The translations under genes and the position numbers were made by a program. A stretch of DNA of 64,000 bases from JACCZX01 sp038216465 (GTDB lineage Bacteria > Pseudomonadota > Gammaproteobacteria > Burkholderiales > Burkholderiaceae_F): the NCBI GenBank assembly GCA_038216465.1, contig JBBQQC010000015.1, positions 1-64,000 of the forward strand, written 5' to 3'. Below are positions 42,368 to 58,647 of the stretch, piece by piece. Each line of letters opens with the position of its first letter. Position 1 is the first letter of the stretch. The notes under the pieces are model-generated. The model searched no databases. It was not told the DNA's origin and saw only the letters and a program-made list of their open reading frames with translations.

Positions 42368-43662
42368 CAGGCAATACGGAATTCCGCACTGGCCGCGTGC
42401 GCCGGCAGCCGTTCGCCGCGCGCCAGCGTAGCGGCGACTTTGCCCAACGTTTGCGCGCCCGCCGATGAGACCCGAACCACACTTGTACGCTTTTGAAAAT
42501 CGTAGACGCCAAGCGCCGATGAAAAGCGCGCCGAGCGCGCGGTGGGAAGCACGTGATTTGGCCCCGCGCAGTAGTCTCCGATCGCCTCGCTGGTATGGCG
42601 GCCCAAGAATATCGCACCGGCGTGCCGGATTTTTTCGGCCCAGCGCTCGGGATCATCGGTCGAAATCTCCAGGTGCTCGGGTGCAATGCGATTGGCAATA
42701 TCGCACGCCTGCTGCAGGTCGCGCGTCAAGATCAATGCACCTCTGTTGGCCAGCGACTTTTCGATAATCGCGCGCCGCGGCATGGCTGGCAGCAGTCGAT
42801 CGATGGACGCCTGGACGCGCTCGATGAAGGTTGAATCGTCGGTTAACAATATCGCCTGCGCCGCCTCGTCGTGCTCGGCCTGCGAAAACAGATCCATCGC
42901 TATCCAGTCCGGTTCGGTCCTGCCGTCGCAAATCACGAGGATTTCACTGGGACCGGCGATCAGGTCGATGCCGACGGTGCCGAATACACGACGCTTGGCT
43001 GCCGCGACATAGGCATTACCGGGGCCGACGATCTTGTCGACCGCCGCGATCGTTTGCGTGCCGTACGCCAGCGCAGCCACAGCCTGCGCGCCGCCGATCG
43101 TAAAGGCGAGCGTCACGCCGGCCAGCGATGCCGCTGCCAGCACGAGTGAATTACGCACGCCACCGGGCGCAGGGACGACCATCACGATATTCTCTACGCC
43201 TGCAACTTGCGCAGGTAACGCGTTCATCAGCACCGACGACGGATAGGCCGCGAGCCCGCCCGGTACATACAGCCCCACGCTTTGCAGCGCGCCGACGCGT
43301 TGACCGAGTTCGGTGCCATCGTCTTCGGTATAGCTCCACGACGTTGCCAGTTGCCGCTGGTGAAACGCGCGTATGCGCTGCGCAGCGATTTCGAGCGCGC
43401 TGCGTTGCTCGCCCCCGAGCGAACCCAGCGCTTCCCGCATCTCGGACGACCCGATCCGCAGTTCGGCAACCGTGGATGCGTCGATGCGATCAAATCGCTT
43501 CGTGTATTCGAGCAGCGCCGAGTCTCCGCGCCGCTTGACATCGTCGACGATGGCACCCGCGACACGCTCGACTTCTCGATCGATGGGAGTGTCGGTTGCA
43601 ACAAGCGCCGCAAACTGCGCATCGAAGTCCGCGTCGTCTGCGTTGAGGCGGCGCACGTTCAT
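42367..43662 (-). CDS. hisD: Histidinol dehydrogenase
   Basis: Zinc and NAD enzyme for the last two oxidations to histidine. The 431-aa protein has the signature region [12 protein letters not shown], the [10 protein letters not shown] motif with the catalytic Glu-His, and V-L-P-T near the end. It overlaps hisG and hisC by one base each. Confidence 0.98.
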   Translation of the reverse strand: MNVRRLNADDADFDAQFAALVATDTPIDREVERVAGAIVDDVKRRGDSALLEYTKRFDRIDASTVAELRIGSSEMREALGSLGGEQRSALEIAAQRIRAFHQRQLATSWSYTEDDGTELGQRVGALQSVGLYVPGGLAAYPSSVLMNALPAQVAGVENIVMVVPAPGGVRNSLVLAAASLAGVTLAFTIGGAQAVAALAYGTQTIAAVDKIVGPGNAYVAAAKRRVFGTVGIDLIAGPSEILVICDGRTEPDWIAMDLFSQAEHDEAAQAILLTDDSTFIERVQASIDRLLPAMPRRAIIEKSLANRGALILTRDLQQACDIANRIAPEHLEISTDDPERWAEKIRHAGAIFLGRHTSEAIGDYCAGPNHVLPTARSARFSSALGVYDFQKRTSVVRVSSAGAQTLGKVAATLARGERLPAHAASAEFRIA

Positions 43663-44321
43663 CAGGCTACCAACGTCGCAGCGGCGTCTTCAATGCGCGC
43701 AATCAAAGGCATCAGTTCTTCGCGCCGGACTTTCAGCGCCGATTGGTTGACGATCAGCCGCGCCGAGATCGGTGTGATTTCCTCCACTTCCACCAGCTTG
43801 TTCGCCTTCAGTGTGCCGCCGGTCGACACCAGATCGACGATCGCATCCGCCAGACCGGCCAGTGGCGCCAGTTCCATCGAACCGTATAGCTTGATCAGAT
43901 CGACATGCACGCCTTTCGCCGCGAAGTGCTCACGCGCGGTTTGCACATACTTGGTGGCGACGCGTAAACGAGCGCCGCGCCGCACCGCATTGGCGTAGTC
44001 GAAGCCCAGCGGTACCGCGACGCACAGGCGGCATCGTGCGATACCGAGATCGACCGGCTGATAAAAGCCGCGGTCGCCCCAATGCGCGCCGTGTTCAAGA
44101 AGCACATCCCTGCCGGCGACGCCCAGCTCCGCAGCGCCGTACTGAACGTAGGTCGGCACATCGGAGGCGCGGACGACGACGATGCGCACCGAAGGGTCGA
44201 CGGTGTCGATGATCAACTTGCGCGACGCTTCGGAATTCTCGCGCGGCGCGATGCCCGCAGCTGCCAGCAAAGGCTGGGCTTCGTCGAATATTCTGCCCTT
44301 CGAAAGCGCGAGCGTGATCAA
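43662..44321 (-). CDS. hisG: ATP phosphoribosyltransferase, short form
   Basis: First step of histidine synthesis, joining ATP and PRPP, and the normal feedback point. At 219 aa this is the short form, which lacks the C-terminal histidine-binding domain and requires the HisZ subunit for activity and regulation; hisZ is not in this window. The family start [10 protein letters not shown] and the PRPP loop [11 protein letters not shown] are visible. It follows murA by eight bases. Confidence 0.97.
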   Translation of the reverse strand: MITLALSKGRIFDEAQPLLAAAGIAPRENSEASRKLIIDTVDPSVRIVVVRASDVPTYVQYGAAELGVAGRDVLLEHGAHWGDRGFYQPVDLGIARCRLCVAVPLGFDYANAVRRGARLRVATKYVQTAREHFAAKGVHVDLIKLYGSMELAPLAGLADAIVDLVSTGGTLKANKLVEVEEITPISARLIVNQSALKVRREELMPLIARIEDAAATLVA

Positions 44322-44329
44322 CGTGTTCC

Positions 44330-46000
<1,671 letters not shown>

Positions 46001-46001
<1 letters not shown>

Positions 46002-46849
46002 TAGTTTCTGAGCTTAAAGCCACGCGCCAGCAGATCGACCGCGATCGCTGCGGCGACGACGAACGCCAGCGCCAAGACTGCCAGGCTCAACCATGGGTTG
46101 ACATCGGACTGCGCAAAAAAGCCGTAGCGAAACCCGTCGATCATGTAGAAAAATGGATTGAAGTGCGAAACCATCTTCCAAAACGGGGGCAGGCTCTGCA
46201 CCGAGTAGAAGACGCCGGACAGAAAAGTGGCCGGCATCACGATGAAGTTTTGAAACGCCGCCAGCTGGTCGAACTTGTCGGCCCAGATTCCGGCAATCAA
46301 ACCCAACGTTCCCAGCAGAGCAGCGCCGAGCAGTCCGAATGCGAGCATCCATAACGGAGCGGCAAACGAGGGGGGCGCAAACCACGCCGTGATGACAAAT
46401 ACTCCCAGGCCGACCACTAGACCGCGCACCACGGAGGCCGCAACATACGCGCCGAACATCTGCCAGTGCGAAAGCGGCGGTAGCAGCACGAAGATCAGAC
46501 TGCCCATGATCTTCGATTGAATCAGGCTCGACGACGAATTTGCAAAAGCGTTTTGCAACACCGACATCATCACCAGTCCCGGAATCAAGAACGCGATATA
46601 GCTGATCCCGGGTAAGGCCTGCACATGCTCCTCGAGAACATGCCCGAATACCAGCAGGTAGAGCACCGCCGTTAGCACCGGGGCAGCGATCGTCTGGAAA
46701 CTTACCTTCCAGAAACGCAGTATTTCCTTCGCCAGCAGAGTGCGAAACGAAACCGCCGCCGAACTCGTGGCGGCACCCTTGGCGCTGCGCGCCGTCCCGC
46801 CGAGCGGGAGCGAGCCCTCCTTCGGGCGGCCGGGCGCAGGGCTCCTCAT
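46001..46849 (-). CDS. ABC-2 type transporter permease
   Basis: A 282-aa permease of the ABC-2 family (YadH type), with about six membrane helices from residue 50 on and the conserved Y-I-A-F-L-I-P-G-L-V-M-M and S-G-V-F-Y-S-V-Q-S-L-P segments. The first 34 residues (including P-K-E-G-S-L-P-L-G-G-T-A-R-S-A-K-G) are not part of the family and are encoded by palindromic DNA. The start at 46849 overlaps the ATPase stop in ATGA. Substrate unknown; it is inserted between the mla genes and bolA-murA, a common betaproteobacterial layout. Confidence 0.9.
46795..46844. repeat. Nested palindromes inside the 5' end of the ABC-2 permease gene
   Basis: TCCCGC-CGA-GCGGGA (46795-46809) lies beside a larger inverted repeat, GAGCCCT (46812-46818) and AGGGCTC (46838-46844), which encloses further GC-rich complementarity. 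The DNA encodes the N-terminal extension that falls outside the permease family. It looks like a small palindromic element accommodated in frame. Confidence 0.45.
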
Positions 46850-47775
46850 GCCGTCGCCAGAGCCGGTATTCGTTCCGATTCGGCGCGCTCGGCCATCAAT
46901 TGCAGGAACACGTCCTCCAGATCGGCGCGCCCGACTTCCAAATCTTCGATCTCGCACCCCGCTGCCTGACATTCGGCCAATACACGGCCGACATCGGCGG
47001 GCTCGCCCAGCCGCAGTACGAGCGCACCATCACGTTCGTCGATTCGATGTACCAGCACCGACGACGGCACGGTCCCGCGCACACGCAGCGTCATTTGCAC
47101 ACCTTCGATGTGCGACAGCAACGCACGCGTCGTATCGAGCGCGATCACGATGCCAGACCTGAGCATCGCAATGCGCTGGCACAGCGCCTGCGCCTCTTCC
47201 AGATAGTGTGTCGTCAGCACGATCGTATGACCTTCCCGATTCAGGCGACGGATAAAGGCCCATAGCGTCTGCCGCAGCTCGACGTCGACGCCAGCCGTGG
47301 GCTCGTCGAGCACGATCACCGGCGGCTTGTGCACCAGCGCCTGTGCAACCAGCACACGTCGCTTCATTCCTCCGGACAGTGCACGCATGTTCGCGTCGGC
47401 GCGCGATGCGAGGCCCAAGTTGGCGAGCACTTCATCAATCCAAGCGCCGTTGTTGGCCAACCCAAAATAGCCCGATTGAAAGGTCAACGTCTCCCGCACG
47501 GTAAAAAATGGATCAAACGCGAGCTCCTGCGGAACGACACCCAATGCCAGGCGCGCTGCCCGGTAATCACTGACGACGTCGTGCCCCATTACGGTCACGC
47601 GTCCTTGCGTGGCGCGGACCAGCCCGGCGATGATTGAAATCAGAGTGGTCTTGCCGGCCCCGTTGGGACCTAGCAGACCAAAAAATTCTCCGCGCTCGAT
47701 CCGCAGATCGATCCGGTCAAGCGCAAGCGTGGATCCGTAGCGCTTGGTAACGGCAGAAACCTGGATGGCGGGCAC
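46846..47775 (-). CDS. ABC transporter ATPase, YadG-type
   Basis: A 309-aa ATP-binding subunit for the ABC-2 permease. Walker A is G-P-N-G-A-G-K-T-T, signature L-S-G-G-M-K-R-R-V-L-V-A-Q, Walker B V-I-V-L-D-E-P-T-A-G-V-D, and the H-loop T-T-H-Y-L-E-E-A. A C-terminal regulatory extension of about 80 residues follows. It lies three bases after mlaB and may be transcribed with the mla genes. Confidence 0.95.
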   Translation of the reverse strand: MPAIQVSAVTKRYGSTLALDRIDLRIERGEFFGLLGPNGAGKTTLISIIAGLVRATQGRVTVMGHDVVSDYRAARLALGVVPQELAFDPFFTVRETLTFQSGYFGLANNGAWIDEVLANLGLASRADANMRALSGGMKRRVLVAQALVHKPPVIVLDEPTAGVDVELRQTLWAFIRRLNREGHTIVLTTHYLEEAQALCQRIAMLRSGIVIALDTTRALLSHIEGVQMTLRVRGTVPSSVLVHRIDERDGALVLRLGEPADVGRVLAECQAAGCEIEDLEVGRADLEDVFLQLMAERAESERIPALATA

Positions 47776-47778
47776 GGA

Positions 47779-48048
47779 TCACGGTTGTTTCGATATCGGC
47801 AGAATGGTATCTACACCGTAGACGGTCGCCAGGCTCAACATATCGGCCGGCACGCCCGAAACCTCGATCGAGCCTCCGGCGGCCTGCGCGGTGCGTTGCC
47901 ACGCCAGCAATACCACCAGCGCCGACGAATCGCACGTGCGTACCGCGGACAGGTCGAAAGAGGCATCTCCCCTCTGGATCGCCGCGATGCCGAGGCCGGC
48001 GAGCTCGGCTGCGTTGGCCAGGCTCATGTCGACGGCATCGACGCGCAT
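47779..48048 (-). CDS. mlaB: Mla STAS-domain protein MlaB
   Basis: Cytoplasmic STAS protein that binds MlaF and is needed for assembly and ATPase activity of the MlaFEDB complex. The 89-aa protein shows the STAS pattern F-D-L-S-A-V-R-T-C-D-S-S-A-L-V-V-L-L, where the serine region contacts the ATPase. It is spaced four bases from mlaC. Confidence 0.92.
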   Translation of the reverse strand: MRVDAVDMSLANAAELAGLGIAAIQRGDASFDLSAVRTCDSSALVVLLAWQRTAQAAGGSIEVSGVPADMLSLATVYGVDTILPISKQP

Positions 48049-48052
48049 GCGG

Positions 48053-48682
48053 CTATGCCTTCTTCTGCGCGAGCTGACTATTGCGCTCGGTAAGCGTCTT
48101 GATCAGCCCGTCAACACCAACGGAATTCACCTGCGAACTGAACTGTGACTTGTAGTTCTCCACCAGCCAGACACCCAGAATGTTGATGTCGTAGATCTTC
48201 CAGCCGGCATCAGTCTTCTCAAGCCGATAGTCGAGCTGAATTGGATCACCGCGGGACGCCACGACTTGCGTCCGCACAATCACATCGGTATCCGTGGGTT
48301 GCGCACGAAACGGGCGCAACTCCACCTTGTGATCGCTGACTTGCCCGAGCGCGCCACTGTAGGTGCGCACTAGCAGCGTGCGGAATTCGCGCGTCAACGC
48401 CGCGCGCTGCTCGGGCGTCGCGTTGCGCCAACCCGGTCCGACCGACAACTGCGTCATTTTCTGAAAATCGGTGTAAGGCAGGACCTTTTCGTCGACAAGC
48501 TTCTGCACGCGGCCGGTGTCGCCGGACTTGAGCGCCTTATCTGCCTTGATCGCATTGAGCACTTCATTCGACAAGTCGCGCACCATTGCGTCGGGCGCCG
48601 TGGCGGGCGCCTGGGCGTGGACCGGCGAAACGGCCAGCGTGGCAGCCGCGCAAGAGAGTAGAAAAGTTGTTAAGAATCGCAT
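48053..48682 (-). CDS. mlaC: Periplasmic phospholipid shuttle MlaC
   Basis: Soluble carrier that moves phospholipids between the outer-membrane MlaA complex and the inner-membrane MlaFEDB. The 209-aa protein has a Sec signal (M-R-F-L-T-T-F-L-L-S then A-V-S-P-V-H-A-Q-A) and the MlaC/Ttg2D fold with Y-T-D-F-Q-K-M-T and L-G-V-W-L-V-E-N-Y. The start at 48682 was chosen at the signal peptide; the frame opens 51 bases upstream without support. Confidence 0.94.
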   Translation of the reverse strand: MRFLTTFLLSCAAATLAVSPVHAQAPATAPDAMVRDLSNEVLNAIKADKALKSGDTGRVQKLVDEKVLPYTDFQKMTQLSVGPGWRNATPEQRAALTREFRTLLVRTYSGALGQVSDHKVELRPFRAQPTDTDVIVRTQVVASRGDPIQLDYRLEKTDAGWKIYDINILGVWLVENYKSQFSSQVNSVGVDGLIKTLTERNSQLAQKKA

Positions 48683-48759
48683 TGGGGTTGTCTCAGTTTG
48701 AATTTGAAAGAGGTAAGCGTAGGACCGATACACCCGTTCTTCCGTTCGGCCAAATCGTC

Positions 48760-49596
48760 CTACTTGCTCGCAGGGGCCGGCCCCGACTGCGGCGGCACCA
48801 ACTCCTTCTTAACGCTTGGATCGGCCAGCGGTGGACTGCCGAACGACGGTTGTGCAGACAAATCAGTGTCAGCCGGCGGCGGGTTGCCGTCATAGACCAG
48901 GCTACGCCGGCGCTGCAAATAGCCGTCGCGGATAAAGCGGTACTTGTCGAGCGCTGCCCCGGAAACCAGGTCATCCGTGCGCAGCAGCTGAGCCCTCTGA
49001 TCAACGAGCCGCGTGCCGAGAATCGCGTTGCGCACCCGGATACTTTGAATGTAAAAATTTGGATCAAGGTACGGTTCAGCTCCGTAGATGCCAATCGCAT
49101 CGCGCACCGTGCTCGGACCTAGAATTGGCACCACCAGATACGGCCCGGCGCCGATACCCCAGCGGCCCAGCGTCTGACCGAAATCCTCATTGTGTTTTTC
49201 AAGCCCCATCTGGCGCGCCGGATCGAAGCAGCCAAGCAGCCCGACTGTGCTGTTGACGACAAAACGGCATGTATCCGAAGCCGCGTCGACCGGCTTGCCC
49301 TGCAACAGATTATTGACCGCGTTGGACGGTTCGCGGAAATTGCTGAAGATGTTGCCGATGCAGTCGCGAACCGGCTCGGGCAGCACGAATTCGTACGCCC
49401 GCGCCACCGGCTTCAACACGGCACGATCGACGACATCATTGAACTCGAACACCTGGCGATTGAATGATTCGATCGGATCACGCGGGTCAGTACCCGAATC
49501 CGCGGGCACGGTCGCACAGCCCGACAACAAAGCTAACGCCAGGACCGCAACAGAAGCTGCGGCTCGGCTCGGCAGGGAACTAACAATGACGTTCAT
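48760..49596 (-). CDS. mlaA: Outer-membrane lipoprotein MlaA (VacJ)
   Basis: Outer-membrane component that removes misplaced phospholipids from the outer leaflet. The 278-aa protein has the lipobox L-L-S-G-C, then D-P-R-D-P-I-E-S-F-N-R-Q-V-F and the G-P-Y-L-V-V-P-I-L-G-P-S-T-V-R-D motif of the VacJ family. The C-terminal tail is Pro/Ala-rich. In enterobacteria mlaA is unlinked; here it is in the operon between mlaD and mlaC, as is usual in Betaproteobacteria. Confidence 0.95.
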   Translation of the reverse strand: MNVIVSSLPSRAAASVAVLALALLSGCATVPADSGTDPRDPIESFNRQVFEFNDVVDRAVLKPVARAYEFVLPEPVRDCIGNIFSNFREPSNAVNNLLQGKPVDAASDTCRFVVNSTVGLLGCFDPARQMGLEKHNEDFGQTLGRWGIGAGPYLVVPILGPSTVRDAIGIYGAEPYLDPNFYIQSIRVRNAILGTRLVDQRAQLLRTDDLVSGAALDKYRFIRDGYLQRRRSLVYDGNPPPADTDLSAQPSFGSPPLADPSVKKELVPPQSGPAPASK

Positions 49597-49633
49597 CAGT
49601 TTCGCTGGATCATGGGCAAGCGCCGCACCCAGT

Positions 49634-50122
49634 TCACTTCGCGGGGGCTGCGGCTGGAGTATCGGGTGGATCCGCTGCCTTGTTATACAAGAACTGGCCG
49701 ATCAGATTTTCAAGCAATACTGCGGATTGCGTCAGCTTGATCTCGCCGCCGGCCTCCAGATTCTTGTCCGAACCCCCCGGCACCAGCCCGACGAACTGAT
49801 CGCCGAGCAATCCTGACGTCAGAATCTTGGCCGAAGTGTCGCTGGGAAACATCACGCCGTGCTCGATCTCCATCGTCACTCGCCCCTGGTACGTGGTTGT
49901 ATCGAGGACAATGGCCTTGATCCGCCCCACCGTCACGCCCGCGCTTTTCACCGGCGCCCGCACCTTCAATCCACCGATGTTATCGAAGCGGGCCGTCAAG
50001 GAATACGTCTCGCCCACGACGAAGTTGCCCAGGTTGGCCGCTCGGAGCGCTAAAAACAGGATCGCCAGAATGCCGAGCAATACAAACAGCCCGACCAGTG
50101 TTTCAACACCTTTACGTCCCAT
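49634..50122 (-). CDS. mlaD: MCE-domain protein MlaD
   Basis: Inner-membrane-anchored hexameric ring that channels phospholipids between MlaE and MlaC. The 162-aa protein has one N-terminal membrane helix (L-V-G-L-F-V-L-L-G-I-L-A-I-L-F-L-A-L) and the MCE domain (F-D-N-I-G-G-L-K-V-R-A-P-V, G-L-L-G-D-Q-F-V-G-L) to about residue 145. Confidence 0.96.
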   Translation of the reverse strand: MGRKGVETLVGLFVLLGILAILFLALRAANLGNFVVGETYSLTARFDNIGGLKVRAPVKSAGVTVGRIKAIVLDTTTYQGRVTMEIEHGVMFPSDTSAKILTSGLLGDQFVGLVPGGSDKNLEAGGEIKLTQSAVLLENLIGQFLYNKAADPPDTPAAAPAK

Positions 50123-50145
50123 TTTTCGTCTCCAATTCGATATCG

Positions 50146-50937
50146 CTAGCTTGGCGAACTGAACATCAGTGCAGTCAGCACGAAGTCGAGGCCAAGTACC
50201 AATAGCGACGAAATGACGACCGTGCGAGTGGTCGCTTCCGACACACCCTCCGGCGTCGGCGTCGCTTCAAAGCCCTGATACAACGCCGTCAACGTGCACG
50301 CAACGCCGAACACAAAGCTCTTGACGATGCCGTTGCCGACGTCCTCGATCGCGTCGACACCGTTTTGCATCTGCGACCAGAATGCGCCGGAGTCGATACC
50401 AATCATCAGCACACCGACGACGTAGCCGCCGAGTATGCCAACCGCAGAAAACAGCGCGGCCAACAATGGCATCGAGATAAGGCCGGCCAGCAGGCGCGGC
50501 GCCAACACACGCGCCTTCGGATCGACCGCCATCATCTCCATCGCTGACAACTGCTCGCCGGCCTTCATCAGACCGATTTCGGCTGTCAGCGACGTACCGG
50601 CGCGGCCCGCGAACAGCAGCCCCGTAACCACCGGGCCTAGCTCACGAACCAACGAAAGCGCGACCACCAGCCCCAGTGACGCCGTCGCGCCGTAGCGGCT
50701 AAGCGTGTAGTAGCCCTGCAGCGCCAGCACGAAACCTACCGCCAGTCCGGAAGCCAGAATAATGACAAGTGACCGGTTGCCGATTGCATGAATCTGCGCG
50801 ATCGTCAAAAACGGACGCACCACCGCCGATAGCGAGTTACGCAACAGATCGATGATGAAGAACGTCGCATGGCCCAGACCGCGCAACACGTCCAGCGCTT
50901 GCACGCCGAGCCGCGGCAGCGCATTGACGATCCTCAT
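50146..50937 (-). CDS. mlaE: Phospholipid ABC transporter permease MlaE
   Basis: Permease subunit of the MlaFEDB complex in the inner membrane. The 263-aa protein has the conserved G-R-A-G-T-S-L-T-A-E-I-G and M-A-V-D-P-K-A-R-V-L-A-P-R-L motifs of the MlaE family and five or six hydrophobic segments. It overlaps mlaF by four bases. Confidence 0.97.
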   Translation of the reverse strand: MRIVNALPRLGVQALDVLRGLGHATFFIIDLLRNSLSAVVRPFLTIAQIHAIGNRSLVIILASGLAVGFVLALQGYYTLSRYGATASLGLVVALSLVRELGPVVTGLLFAGRAGTSLTAEIGLMKAGEQLSAMEMMAVDPKARVLAPRLLAGLISMPLLAALFSAVGILGGYVVGVLMIGIDSGAFWSQMQNGVDAIEDVGNGIVKSFVFGVACTLTALYQGFEATPTPEGVSEATTRTVVISSLLVLGLDFVLTALMFSSPS

Positions 50938-51740
50938 GCGCGCAGCCCAAGATCCTGCTTAAATGGTTTGGCGGGGTAGTGAAACTTCACCGGACCGTCG
51001 GGTTCGCCGCGAATGAACTGCCGCACTTCCTCATGCTCAGAAGCTTCGACCTCCGCTGCCGTGCCGTGCCCGACGATACGTCCGGCTGACATCACGTAAA
51101 CGTAGTCGCTGATCTTGAAACACTCCCGGACGTCGTGCGACACAACCAGCGACGTTGCCCCGGTCGCATCGTTAAGCTCGCGAATCAAATTAGCGGCGAC
51201 ACCGAGCGAGATCGGATCGAGTCCGGCAAAAGGCTCGTCGTACATGATTAACTCGGGGTCAAGCGCGATGGCCCGTGCGAGCGCCACGCGACGCGCCATC
51301 CCGCCCGACAGGTCCGCGGGCTTCAGTTGGGCCGCGCCGCGCAGACCCACCGCGTTGAGCTTCATCAGCACCAGATCGCGCAGCATCGCCATCGGTAATT
51401 CGGTGTGTTCGCGCAAAGGGAACGCGACGTTGTCGAACACCGTCAGATCGGTAAACAGCGCGCCGAACTGAAATAACAATCCAACGCGCCGCCGTAACCT
51501 GAACAACGCATCGCGGTCACGGGGGTCCACGTGCTCGCCGTCGAACATGATCTTGCCTCTGAGCGGTGTCAGCATTCCGCCGATCAATCGCAGCAACGTC
51601 GTCTTCCCGCAACCCGAGCCGCCCATGATCGCGATGACCTTGCCGCGCGGAAACGACATCGTGAGGTCGTGCAAAACGATGCGACGCCGGTCGTAGCCAA
51701 ACGTCACGTGATCGATCTGGACGAGCGCGTCGTTATTCAT
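50934..51740 (-). CDS. mlaF: Phospholipid ABC transporter ATPase MlaF
   Basis: ATPase that powers MlaFEDB. The 268-aa protein has Walker A G-G-S-G-C-G-K-T-T, signature L-S-G-G-M-A-R-R-V-A-L-A-R, Walker B L-I-M-Y-D-E-P-F-A-G-L-D-P and H-loop V-V-S-H-D-V. The start at 51740 (M-N-N-D-A-L-V) was chosen since the upstream 51 residues show no similarity. It is the first gene of the long mla to tat block, with 169 bases before it and the end of gltD. Confidence 0.96.
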   Translation of the reverse strand: MNNDALVQIDHVTFGYDRRRIVLHDLTMSFPRGKVIAIMGGSGCGKTTLLRLIGGMLTPLRGKIMFDGEHVDPRDRDALFRLRRRVGLLFQFGALFTDLTVFDNVAFPLREHTELPMAMLRDLVLMKLNAVGLRGAAQLKPADLSGGMARRVALARAIALDPELIMYDEPFAGLDPISLGVAANLIRELNDATGATSLVVSHDVRECFKISDYVYVMSAGRIVGHGTAAEVEASEHEEVRQFIRGEPDGPVKFHYPAKPFKQDLGLRA

Positions 51741-51909
51741 ATTCTGTTTTTGCCGATCGAGCGCGGCTGCGTCGGCCGACGGCGGTGGATTGTCGCACGC
51801 CGCATCCAAGCCCTGGCGCTTGAAAACAGTGTTTCCGAGTGCAATGGCTGCTCTCTTGCTCGCGCTCGACAATGCGCGGCCTAACTGCAGCACGCACGGC
51901 GGTCGAAAT

Positions 51910-53394
51910 TCAGCGCGGGAGGCTGCTGCTGCCCATCAGATACTCGTCGACCGCGCATGCGCATTGCCGCCCTTCCCGAATCGCCCATACCACCAGCGAT
52001 TGGCCGCGCCGCATGTCGCCGGCGGCAAACACCTTGTCGACATTCGTGTGATAGCACCCGGCACCCTCGGTCGTCGCGAGCGCGTTGCCGCGCGCATCCT
52101 TCGCAACGCCAAAGCATTCCAGCACGGAGCCGACCGGCGCCACGAAGCCCATCGCCAGCAGCACCAAGTCAGCCGGAACTTCGAATTCGGAGCCTTTGAC
52201 CTCCACCATCTTCGCCTGTCCGCTGCTGGCGTCGATTTGCCACTGAACGCGCACCGCGACGAGTGCCGCAACGTTACCCTTGCCATCGCTCTTGAACGCC
52301 TTGGTCGCGATAGCCCAGTCGCGCTCGACTCCCTCCTCGTGAGAGCTCGAAGTGCGCAACTTGATCGGCCAGTAGGGCCACGTCAAAGGCTTGTCTTCGG
52401 TCTCCGGCGGCTGTGGCAGCAGCTCCCATTGCGTAACGCTCTTTGCACCATGTCGATTGCTGGTGCCGACGCAGTCCGATCCGGTGTCGCCGCCGCCGAT
52501 CACGATCACATGTTTGTGGGTAGCGACAATCTGACTGCGCACGTTGTCGCCCGCAACGATCTTGTTCTGCAACGGCAGGAAATCCATTGCGAAGTGCACG
52601 CCCTTCAGCGCGCGGCCCGGCACCGGCAGATCGCGCGGCTGCTCCGCGCCACCGGCGAGAATCACCGCATCGAAATCGGTCAACAGTTGTCTCGAGTCGA
52701 TCGCTTCGCTCGCCCAGCACGTGACCGGAGCACCGCCCAGATCGCCGACCCTGACGCCGGTGCGAAACGTGACGCCCTCGGCCGACATCTGCTGCACGCG
52801 GCGATCGATGTGCGACTTTTCCATCTTGAAATCCGGAATGCCATAGCGCAGCAGTCCGCCGATGCGATCGTTCTTTTCGAACACGGTAACGTCGTGACCG
52901 GCTCGTGCCAGCTGCTGCGCAGCGGACAGCCCCGCCGCGCCACTGCCGACAATTGCAATCCGCTTGCCTGTGCTCGCTTCCGAGGGCTGCGGCACGACCC
53001 AGCCTTCCTCCCATCCCTTGTCGATGATCTTGTGCTCGATCGACTTGATGCCGACCGGATCGTCGTGAATGTTCAGCGTACATGCGGCTTCACACGGTGC
53101 GGGGCAGATGCGGCCGGTGAACTCCGGGAAGTTGTTCGTGCTGTGCAGAACGTCGAGCGCGGTTTTCCAGTCCTGCCGGTACACCAGGTCATTGAAGTCC
53201 GGAATGATATTGTTGACCGGACAACCCTGATTGCAAAATGGAATTCCGCAATCCATGCAGCGCGCGGCCTGCACGCCGGCCCCATCGTCGGTCAGGTGCA
53301 CGATGAATTCGTGCCAGTGTTTGGTGCGCGTACGCGGAGCCTCGACTGCTTCCTCAAGCCGCTGGTATTCGATAAATCCGGTGATCTTGCCCAT
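51910..53394 (-). CDS. gltD: Glutamate synthase small subunit
   Basis: NADPH-oxidising flavoprotein that feeds electrons to GltB. The 494-aa protein has the N-terminal Cys-rich region for [4Fe-4S] clusters ([26 protein letters not shown]), FAD site [11 protein letters not shown] near residue 155 and NADPH site [11 protein letters not shown] near 290. It ends in the common [11 protein letters not shown] small membrane-protein gene separates it from gltB. Confidence 0.98.
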   Translation of the reverse strand: MGKITGFIEYQRLEEAVEAPRTRTKHWHEFIVHLTDDGAGVQAARCMDCGIPFCNQGCPVNNIIPDFNDLVYRQDWKTALDVLHSTNNFPEFTGRICPAPCEAACTLNIHDDPVGIKSIEHKIIDKGWEEGWVVPQPSEASTGKRIAIVGSGAAGLSAAQQLARAGHDVTVFEKNDRIGGLLRYGIPDFKMEKSHIDRRVQQMSAEGVTFRTGVRVGDLGGAPVTCWASEAIDSRQLLTDFDAVILAGGAEQPRDLPVPGRALKGVHFAMDFLPLQNKIVAGDNVRSQIVATHKHVIVIGGGDTGSDCVGTSNRHGAKSVTQWELLPQPPETEDKPLTWPYWPIKLRTSSSHEEGVERDWAIATKAFKSDGKGNVAALVAVRVQWQIDASSGQAKMVEVKGSEFEVPADLVLLAMGFVAPVGSVLECFGVAKDARGNALATTEGAGCYHTNVDKVFAAGDMRRGQSLVVWAIREGRQCACAVDEYLMGSSSLPR

Positions 53395-53397
53395 TGA

Positions 53398-53793
53398 TTA
53401 TTTATGCTGCCCGTGACGAGACAGAAAATCGCGCAGACCGATCTCCTCGGATTCCAAATGTCGCGCCCCCATCCATGCGAACACGAACCCAGTGTTCAGG
53501 TGGCACCCCACGACCGCTGCCACCAACACAACGCCGCCCAGCCAGTCGAGCACTTGCGGAACCGGGCCCTGCGAATGCAGCCACATGTAAACCGGAGCCG
53601 AGGCGACCGCCAGCAGCATCGTTGCCGGTACCACCCACGGGATGGATAGAAGGACCGCGAGGCTCGCGGCCAACGTCGCCCATTGCGATTCCGCGCTGCG
53701 CGTACTCAGCAGCAACAATGCCAAGGGAAGGCTGACAAACAACGCCGGCGTCCACTCCCGCATTGTCCGTGGCCAGAAGAGCTGCGCGCGCAT
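53398..53793 (-). CDS. Small putative membrane protein between gltB and gltD
   Basis: A 131-aa open frame with three or four hydrophobic segments (about 16-33, 38-68, 80-102) and a polar C-terminus (S-R-H-G-Q-H-K). No family recognised. Spacing supports a real gene: it begins 30 bases after the gltB stop and ends three bases before gltD. The ribosome site before its ATG is weak, and competing frames across the same DNA lack hydrophobic order. gltB and gltD are usually adjacent, so this insertion may be lineage-specific. Function unknown. Confidence 0.6.
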   Translation of the reverse strand: MRAQLFWPRTMREWTPALFVSLPLALLLLSTRSAESQWATLAASLAVLLSIPWVVPATMLLAVASAPVYMWLHSQGPVPQVLDWLGGVVLVAAVVGCHLNTGFVFAWMGARHLESEEIGLRDFLSRHGQHK

Positions 53794-53823
53794 GCGGCGC
53801 CGGGTGGTGAGATCGCACTCGCG

Positions 53824-58530
<4,707 letters not shown>

Positions 58531-58552
58531 TCAAGCTCCAGAAATTGACTCG

Positions 58553-58581
58553 ACTTTACTGCGACGCAGCAACTGTATCAA
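58553..58581 (-). promoter_or_regulatory. Candidate promoter for gltB
   Basis: On the minus strand, TTGATA (58576-58581), a 17-base spacer and TAAAGT (58553-58558), 23 bases before the gltB start. The -35 has one mismatch from consensus and the -10 two, which would give a very short leader. No riboswitch-like structure is visible in this gap. Confidence 0.5.
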
Positions 58582-58647
58582 CCCAATTACGGGCGCCCTG
58601 AGGGCCCACGATGCGAAAAATCTGCCATCTCAGCGCTACAGCGCGCC

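Noticed and set aside
51790..53397. 535-aa + strand frame opposite gltD
   Set aside because: Mirror of gltD codon bias; no recognisable domain.
58531..58647. Riboswitch upstream of gltB
   Set aside because: The gap is short and the best promoter match leaves about 16 leader bases, too few for a riboswitch.
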